Shown here piece after piece: positions 58,957-64,000 of a DNA stretch of 64,000 bases. Source of the DNA: UBA10438 sp044238605 (GTDB taxonomy: Bacteria > Bacteroidota > Ignavibacteria > Kapaibacteriales > Kapaibacteriaceae). The translations under genes and the position numbers were made by a program. Under the pieces are notes generated by a model. It saw only the letters and a list, made by a program, of their open reading frames with translations. It made no database searches and was not told the DNA's origin. Position 1 is the stretch's first letter. Each line of letters begins with the position of its first letter. The DNA is taken from assembly GCA_044238605.1 (NCBI GenBank), contig JBIICY010000001.1, positions 1 through 64,000 of the forward strand, given 5' to 3'.

Positions 58957-60990
58957 ATGCAATCACTGTTTGACCAGCCCGAAAACGGTTCTTTGAGGAT
59001 TCTGGACCTGCGGAAGCAAATTCTGCTGCACGACCACTTGTATTACGTGGAAGCAAGGCCCGAGATCTCAGACCGTGAATACGATGCATTGTTTGCCGAG
59101 CTTCAGGATCTGGAACGCCAGCACCCTGAACTCGTTACCCCCGACTCCCCTACCCAGAGAGTGGGTGGTACTCCGGTGAGTCAGTTCTCAACAGTTCCTC
59201 ATTCCGTGCCAATGCTGTCGTTGGCCAATACTTACTCACGCGAAGAAGTAGAGGATTTCGACAGGCGCGTCCGGGAAGGCTTGGAGGGGGCTTCACCTTC
59301 GTACGTATGCGAGCTGAAGTACGACGGTGTAGCCATGTCTCTGACATACGCAAACGGAATGCTGGCCCTGGGTGCTACCCGTGGTGACGGGCAGTCGGGT
59401 GATGACGTAACGGCAAACGTCAAAACGATCCGTTCAATCCCCCTGCGACTTCATGGGTCTAGTATCGCAAATGCTACCGTACGTGGCGAAGTCTACATGC
59501 TGAACGAGACCTTTCTCAAGATCAACGAGGCGGCCGTTGCACAGGGTGAAAAGGCCTATGCCAACCCGCGGAATCTCACCGCCGGCACGCTCAAGCAAAA
59601 AGATTCGCGCCAGGTTGCAAAGCGCCGGCTCGAGTTCGTTGCGTATTGGTTAGACACAGATGATGTGCCCCTTCGAGATCACTCAACGAACATCGACGTG
59701 CTGCAGTCCGTCGGGTTCCCAACCAGTCCGGCCGTACAGCGTTGTGCCAACGTGCAGGAAGTAATGGACTTTATTACCGAATGGGATGAGAAGCGGTTCT
59801 TACTGCCGTTTCAAATCGACGGAATCGTGATCAAGGTTGATTCGCTTCGACATCAGCAGGAGCTTGGCTTTATTGCCCGTTCACCCCGCTGGGCGATTGC
59901 CTACAAATACGAGGCCCGAAAAGCAGAAACAGTCCTCGAAGACATCACCCTGCAGGTTGGCAGAACCGGAGTTGTCACTCCGGTAGCAGAGCTGCGTCCA
60001 ACACTGCTTGCTGGATCAACGATTTCTCGGGCAACTCTGCATAATCAGGACTTCATCGATGAGTTAGACCTGCGCGTGGGCGACACTGTAATCATCGAAA
60101 AAGGGGGCGATGTAATCCCCAAGGTAAGTGGCGTGGTGCATCAGAAACGGCGCGCAGACTCTACTCCCTGGGCAATGCCTCATGTATGCCCATGTCCGCG
60201 GACTTCTGCCCTGCACCGCCCCGAAGGGGAGGCAAACTGGTACTGTGATGATACGCTCTGCCCATGGCAGCTTAGGCGCAGACTCGAGCACTTTGTTTCT
60301 CGCGACGCGATGGACATCGACGGCCTTGGAGAAAAAGCCATATCACAGTTTATAGACGCAGGTCTGCTTCATAGCATTGGCGACATCTACTTACTACCGC
60401 AACGCGGAGAAGAGATTCTTGCGCTAGACCGATGGGCACCTAAGAGCTTCGAAAAACTCGTCGCAGGCATTGAGTCAAGCAGAGCCCAACCCTATCACAG
60501 AGTACTCTATGCCCTCGGGATTCGATTCGTTGGCGAGGGAGTTGCGAAAGTGCTATGCAAGGCCATCCCCACCGTGGATGCGCTCATGAATTCCACCATC
60601 GAGGACTTAACGAGTATCCCGGATATCGGCGGTGCAATTGCTGCTTCCGTCCGTTCGTACTTTGACGAGGCAGACAATGCTGCGGAGATCGAACAGCTGA
60701 AACATGCAGGACTTTGCTTTGTCCAGGAAGCCCCTTCCCACCAGTCACAGACCTTTGCGGGCATGACGTTTGTCTTTACAGGTGAGCTCGTTACCGTTAC
60801 CCGCAAACAGGCAGAAGAGCTCGTTGAGCTCCATGGAGGCAAGGCCTCTGGCTCAGTAAGCAAGAAGACAACCTACGTTGTGGCAGGCGCAGAGGCGGGG
60901 AGCAAGCTCAAGAAAGCTCAGGATCTCGGAGTGCAGGTGCTATCCGAAAATGATTTTCTCAGAATGATCAACTACCCATCGAATAGTTGA
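58957..60990 (+). CDS. ligA: NAD-dependent DNA ligase LigA
   Basis: A 677-residue ligase. Adenylation Lys in 'CELKYDGVAMSL' (about 116), 'RGEVYM', 'FQIDGIVIKVD', a zinc-finger region 'CPCPRTSALHRPEGEANWYC' then 'CPWQ', helix-hairpin-helix motifs, and a C-terminal BRCT domain ('GMTFVFTGEL', 'KKTTYVVAGAEAGSKLKKAQ'). The ATG at 58957 gives the family N-terminus. The 3' end overlaps the convergent DUF3078 gene by 23 bp. Confidence 0.96.
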   Translation: MQSLFDQPENGSLRILDLRKQILLHDHLYYVEARPEISDREYDALFAELQDLERQHPELVTPDSPTQRVGGTPVSQFSTVPHSVPMLSLANTYSREEVEDFDRRVREGLEGASPSYVCELKYDGVAMSLTYANGMLALGATRGDGQSGDDVTANVKTIRSIPLRLHGSSIANATVRGEVYMLNETFLKINEAAVAQGEKAYANPRNLTAGTLKQKDSRQVAKRRLEFVAYWLDTDDVPLRDHSTNIDVLQSVGFPTSPAVQRCANVQEVMDFITEWDEKRFLLPFQIDGIVIKVDSLRHQQELGFIARSPRWAIAYKYEARKAETVLEDITLQVGRTGVVTPVAELRPTLLAGSTISRATLHNQDFIDELDLRVGDTVIIEKGGDVIPKVSGVVHQKRRADSTPWAMPHVCPCPRTSALHRPEGEANWYCDDTLCPWQLRRRLEHFVSRDAMDIDGLGEKAISQFIDAGLLHSIGDIYLLPQRGEEILALDRWAPKSFEKLVAGIESSRAQPYHRVLYALGIRFVGEGVAKVLCKAIPTVDALMNSTIEDLTSIPDIGGAIAASVRSYFDEADNAAEIEQLKHAGLCFVQEAPSHQSQTFAGMTFVFTGELVTVTRKQAEELVELHGGKASGSVSKKTTYVVAGAEAGSKLKKAQDLGVQVLSENDFLRMINYPSNS

Positions 60991-61924
60991 CGCCGATCGT
61001 TACCTGATTGCGAAACTGTGTTGTCGGGCCAATCGACCCATCTTTTCGTTTGATCGGAATCCGGTCATCGTAAAACACATCCGTTAGCCACGAGACATTC
61101 AGCCAGCTATTGACCTTCATGACGATTGCATTTTCAACCGTCACCACCCACAGCTTTGGCGATGCGTACGGCATAAATCCGTTGAATCGCGTGCGCAGAT
61201 TCACATTCGTCACAACTTCCCAGTCAACTTTGAGGTTTACAACCGTACCAATCGACGTGCGGGAAGATTCACCAGCCTGCAAGCCGAAGACACCGCGTCC
61301 GTCTCTGCGTCCAGACTCAACAAGACGTGAATCAAGGACCCATGTTGATCGGGATGATAACGGGGCTACCAATACCCGCAGCTCCGGCAGGATGGCCGCA
61401 TCAAGTCCGAGAGCAGTTGTCAAAAACGCTGGAGCAAAGAACGACGAAATCCTGAGCGCAGTGCCAGCAGAACTGTCAAACACGGTGTAGTTAAACCCGT
61501 CAAGAAACTGCGTCCGGAAATCAATGAACCCCGTATACCTATACCAGTCGGATGTTACTCTCGATGCACGGCTGCTGAGAATGATCTGATCGTCTGACTT
61601 CTGAATATCCTGTTTCCCCTGCTTGATCACGCCGTACCGCAAATGCAAATCATTGTCCCACGAATGGATACTGTCCGCATAATCGTACGAAGAAAAACAC
61701 CCAAGGTCGAGACTAAAGACGTCCTGTCCCCCCTGGGTCCAATTCGTAAGCTGTGTTGTCGAAAAGCCTGCATTCCATCGTGTGTGCCACTTCCACGGTA
61801 GGGAATCAGCCATTATACGGGGTACCCGGGCAAGCGAGTCAACATTTATCGCCATCTCGATCTGTGCGGAGGCTGCTGCTGTTGCGCACCATGCAGACAA
61901 GAGCAGCAAGAACATTCTCAACAT
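60968..61924 (-). CDS. DUF3078 outer-membrane-associated protein
   Basis: A 318-residue protein with a signal peptide (MLRMFLLLLSAWCATAAASAQ). DUF3078 signature 'WNAGFSTTQLTNWTQGGQDVFSLDLGCF' and beta-rich remainder ending 'FRNQVTIGVNYSMGS', the aromatic-poor but strand-like end of a beta-barrel. Function unknown in the family. A GTG at 61942 would also fit the TAGTTTTG box at 61950-61957; the ATG gives the cleaner signal peptide. Convergent 23-bp overlap with ligA. Confidence 0.85.
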   Translation of the reverse strand: MLRMFLLLLSAWCATAAASAQIEMAINVDSLARVPRIMADSLPWKWHTRWNAGFSTTQLTNWTQGGQDVFSLDLGCFSSYDYADSIHSWDNDLHLRYGVIKQGKQDIQKSDDQIILSSRASRVTSDWYRYTGFIDFRTQFLDGFNYTVFDSSAGTALRISSFFAPAFLTTALGLDAAILPELRVLVAPLSSRSTWVLDSRLVESGRRDGRGVFGLQAGESSRTSIGTVVNLKVDWEVVTNVNLRTRFNGFMPYASPKLWVVTVENAIVMKVNSWLNVSWLTDVFYDDRIPIKRKDGSIGPTTQFRNQVTIGVNYSMGS

Positions 61925-61949
61925 GTAATTCCCAAGGTTCACGTGGATA

Positions 61950-61957
61950 CAAAACTA
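61950..61957 (-). promoter_or_regulatory. Promoter -7 box TAGTTTTG of the DUF3078 gene
   Basis: Exact TAnnTTTG match, 7 bases before the GTG at 61942 and 25 before the ATG at 61924. Confidence 0.55.
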
Positions 61958-61980
61958 CATTGCCTCGTGGTGCAGACATC

Positions 61981-61988
61981 TAACTTCG
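61981..61988 (+). promoter_or_regulatory. Promoter -7-like box TAACTTCG of the subtilase gene
   Basis: One mismatch from TAnnTTTG, ending 7 bases before the ATG at 61996. Confidence 0.4.
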
Positions 61989-61995
61989 TAGCATC

Positions 61996-63144
61996 ATGCT
62001 ACGGCAACCATCGATCAAACCCGTTCTCTCGCTGCCCCATCGTCTGCAGGCAGAAACGCTCTCTCGTGGCCGTGGCGTTACGATAGCAATGGTCGACAGC
62101 GACTTTGTATCACATCCTGACCTTGCAGAACCAGTTCAGCGTGTGAAGCTCTATGTCAATGCCGTAGACCAGACCACCAGTAATCACCTTCCAGACCATG
62201 CACTAGCAAGACACTGGCACGGCACGATGACGGCGTGCACAGCCGCAGGTAACGGATATCTGTCGCACGGGCTGTACACCTCTCTGGCGCCAATGGCCTC
62301 AATCGTTGCGATTCGGACGATGAACGACGTTGGACGCATCACAACACCATCGATTGTGTGGGCACTACGATGGATCGAACGCAATGCCGAGCACCTTGGA
62401 ATTGATATTGTAAACATCAGTGTCTATGCAGACGAGATCGATCAGAGTCTGGAGCATCCCGTCAACGCAGCCGTCGAAGATCTCGTTGCTTTGGGCGTTG
62501 TAGTTATTGCCGCGGCCGGCAATAATCCCCAAGCTCCGATAAGGCCTCCGGCAGCCGCACCGAGCGCGATAACCGTTGGTGGTCTCAACGACAACAACTC
62601 TCTCGATCGGTCAGACGACAGCATGTACCACAGCACGTTCGGCATCACGAGCCTAAAGGTGCAGAAACCCGACGTTATTGCTCCCTCGATATGGTTGCCT
62701 GCGCCGGTTCTACCGGGAACATCAGGGTCCCAGCAGGCATCTGTGCTCTGCGCCCTGGACTGCATGAGTGATGAGCACCTCATGCGCCAAGGCATCGACC
62801 TCGCTATTGAGGCCAATATTATCAGCGATCCGACGATATCACTGGAGCATCTCAGACACACGGTTGCCTCCGGTATTCGAGAAAACATGCTCATCAATCC
62901 ATGGTACAAGATGGTTGATGGGACATCGTTTGCGGCCCCGATTGTGGCCTCTATTGCGGCTCAGATGCTCGAAATTGCCCCCTCACTAACGCCGCATGAC
63001 GTAAAAGACATCCTGCAACAGACCGCAAAACGGCTTTCCGGGGTTGATGCCCTCTGTCAGGGGGCTGGAGTGATCCAGCAGCGCGAAGCCCTAGCCTTAG
63101 CCGGCATGTATTCCGGCCGGGGAACGCATTCACCTGTCAGATAG
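61996..63144 (+). CDS. Subtilisin-like serine protease (S8)
   Basis: A 382-residue protein. Catalytic Asp in 'VTIAMVDSDFVSHPDLAE' (about 36), His in 'ARHWHGTMTACTAAGNG' (about 77), oxyanion Asn in 'VVVIAAAGNNPQA', and Ser in 'DGTSFAAPIVASIAAQ' (about 308). No clear signal peptide at this start, and no propeptide, so it may be cytoplasmic or intracellular-subtilisin-like. The second position of the family's His motif is HGT, normal. Monocistronic, with a promoter box 7 bases upstream. Confidence 0.93.
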   Translation: MLRQPSIKPVLSLPHRLQAETLSRGRGVTIAMVDSDFVSHPDLAEPVQRVKLYVNAVDQTTSNHLPDHALARHWHGTMTACTAAGNGYLSHGLYTSLAPMASIVAIRTMNDVGRITTPSIVWALRWIERNAEHLGIDIVNISVYADEIDQSLEHPVNAAVEDLVALGVVVIAAAGNNPQAPIRPPAAAPSAITVGGLNDNNSLDRSDDSMYHSTFGITSLKVQKPDVIAPSIWLPAPVLPGTSGSQQASVLCALDCMSDEHLMRQGIDLAIEANIISDPTISLEHLRHTVASGIRENMLINPWYKMVDGTSFAAPIVASIAAQMLEIAPSLTPHDVKDILQQTAKRLSGVDALCQGAGVIQQREALALAGMYSGRGTHSPVR

Positions 63145-63159
63145 CATTGGTATGCGCCG

Positions 63160-63167
63160 TAATTTTG
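63160..63167 (+). promoter_or_regulatory. Promoter -7 box TAATTTTG of the amidohydrolase gene
   Basis: Exact TAnnTTTG match ending 4 bases before the ATG at 63172. Confidence 0.62.
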
Positions 63168-63171
63168 GCGC

Positions 63172-64000
63172 ATGACTCGTTTCCTCGTCTTTTTGTTTGC
63201 TGCAGCAGCAGTTACTGCGCAAGTATCAACAACATCAGTAGACGGCCTGCGCGATAAGCGCACGACCTACACTGCCTATGTGAATTGCACTGCGATTCCA
63301 TACCCTGGTGCTCGCATCGATTCCGCGGTGATCATCGTTCATGATGAACGCATCGTTCGCGTGGGCAAGAACCTAGCCGTGCCGCAAGGTGCCGATGTGC
63401 GTGATTTGCGCGGTGCGTATGTCTATGCAGGTTTTGTTGAACCGTACCTCGATGTGGACGCACTCCGTGGAGCGGCATCCGAGCAGAAGCGTCCGCAATG
63501 GGAAGAAGATGAGAACCCCAACACACCAGAGCCGCAGGGAGCTCACTACTGGAACCAGGCCGTACGTCCTGAACGACGTGCAACAGACGCTCTGCGCATG
63601 AGCGATGATGCAGCAAAAGAATGGCAGTCACTCGGATACGGTGCAGCAGCGGCCGTATCGCAGGACGGTATCTTTAGCGGCAGTGCTGCTACTGTTCTGA
63701 TGCGCGGCGGAACATCTTCAAAGACCGTTATCGCAGACAACGTCTACCAAAGACTGTCATTCTCTAAGGGCACGTCAAAGACTCCATACCCATCATCGCA
63801 GATGGGTTCCATTGCGCTCATTCGTCAGGCCTTCCTCGATGCATCGTGGTATGGCAAGGCGCATGCCGCAGCTCAACGCGTTAGCACAAACCGTCCGCCA
63901 GAAGTAAACCTTTCCCTCGAAGCTCTTCACAACGCTGTTGTCTCAAAAACACCGTTCCTTGCTGAGTCATACGATGAGCACGATATTGTTCGTTGGAACC
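63172..64000 (+). CDS. Secreted amidohydrolase-family protein, N-terminal part (runs off the window)
   Basis: At least 276 codons open to the end of the window. A signal peptide (MTRFLVFLFAAAAVTAQ) precedes an imidazolonepropionase/dihydroorotase-like N-terminal beta-sandwich: 'IDSAVIIVHDERIVRVGKNLAVPQGADVRDLRGAYVYAGFVEPYLD'. In place of the metal-binding DxHxH of active enzymes the sequence reads VEPYLDVDAL, so the first metal site looks lost. This resembles secreted amidohydrolase-like proteins in Bacteroidota that occur as degenerate/active pairs. The C-terminal part is needed to judge activity. Confidence 0.8.
   Translation, partial: MTRFLVFLFAAAAVTAQVSTTSVDGLRDKRTTYTAYVNCTAIPYPGARIDSAVIIVHDERIVRVGKNLAVPQGADVRDLRGAYVYAGFVEPYLDVDALRGAASEQKRPQWEEDENPNTPEPQGAHYWNQAVRPERRATDALRMSDDAAKEWQSLGYGAAAAVSQDGIFSGSAATVLMRGGTSSKTVIADNVYQRLSFSKGTSKTPYPSSQMGSIALIRQAFLDASWYGKAHAAAQRVSTNRPPEVNLSLEALHNAVVSKTPFLAESYDEHDIVRWN

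Overview
The window looks like a chromosomal segment from the Bacteroidota/Chlorobiota (FCB) group, most likely a Chlorobi-lineage relative such as Candidatus Kapabacteria. Three lines of evidence support this. Promoter-like TAnnTTTG boxes of the Bacteroidetes type sit just upstream of many start codons. There are type IX secretion hallmarks: a DUF5103 'plug' protein and a 1,657-residue metalloprotease with a C-terminal sorting domain. There are also family-typical proteins (DUF3078, archaeal-type ProS, fRMsr, a BBP2-like porin). The species name is inference.

Layout. 1-127: end of an IS3-family insertion sequence. 149-10905: surface polysaccharide cluster (Wzx-type flippase, WbpI/WbpE/WbpD-like enzymes for diacetamido-uronic acid sugars, GT4 and GT2 glycosyltransferases, a methyltransferase, an AsnB-type amidotransferase, and a UDP-glucuronate-epimerase-like protein carrying an in-frame 24-bp minisatellite). 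10906-21327: accessory island with three paralogous toxin-first HigBA-like modules. Each has a 72-bp inverted-repeat leader covering the toxin start codon and is embedded in palindromic repeat arrays; a KilA-N gene, a zeta-toxin gene with an overlapping small partner, and a decayed zeta fragment lie between or beside them. A membrane TPR protein and a double-LamG protein sit inside the island. 21328-27710: DUF2520 protein, CysS, a tiny acidic ORF, and an asd-manC-hyp-hutI operon; two of these genes carry in-frame heptamer arrays. 27743-43044: envelope and housekeeping genes (PAP2, nitrilase, MurC, two parvulin isomerases, Era, BamD, thioesterase, T9SS plug, RuvB, ProS, porin, PD40 lipoprotein). 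43187-53913: NTF2-like protein, LepA, two signal peptidases, HemW, LolC/E-like permease, Ppk1, lamin-tail protein, fRMsr. 53928-64000: T9SS metalloprotease, LigA, DUF3078, subtilase, and a truncated amidohydrolase.

How it fits together. The left third builds and exports a surface glycan with modified uronic acids. The centre is a repeat-rich toxin island that appears to have grown by segmental duplication with exchange of the intervening genes. The right half is largely core cell-envelope biogenesis (peptidoglycan precursor, OMP chaperones, BamD, signal peptidases, T9SS) plus translation and repair genes. Two features recur across the window. First, short-period minisatellites, mostly 7-bp, begin at or within a few bases of stop codons at many gene ends and also sit inside two coding regions. 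Second, the promoter boxes are so close to start codons that leaderless transcription is likely. I found no tRNA, rRNA or CRISPR array.
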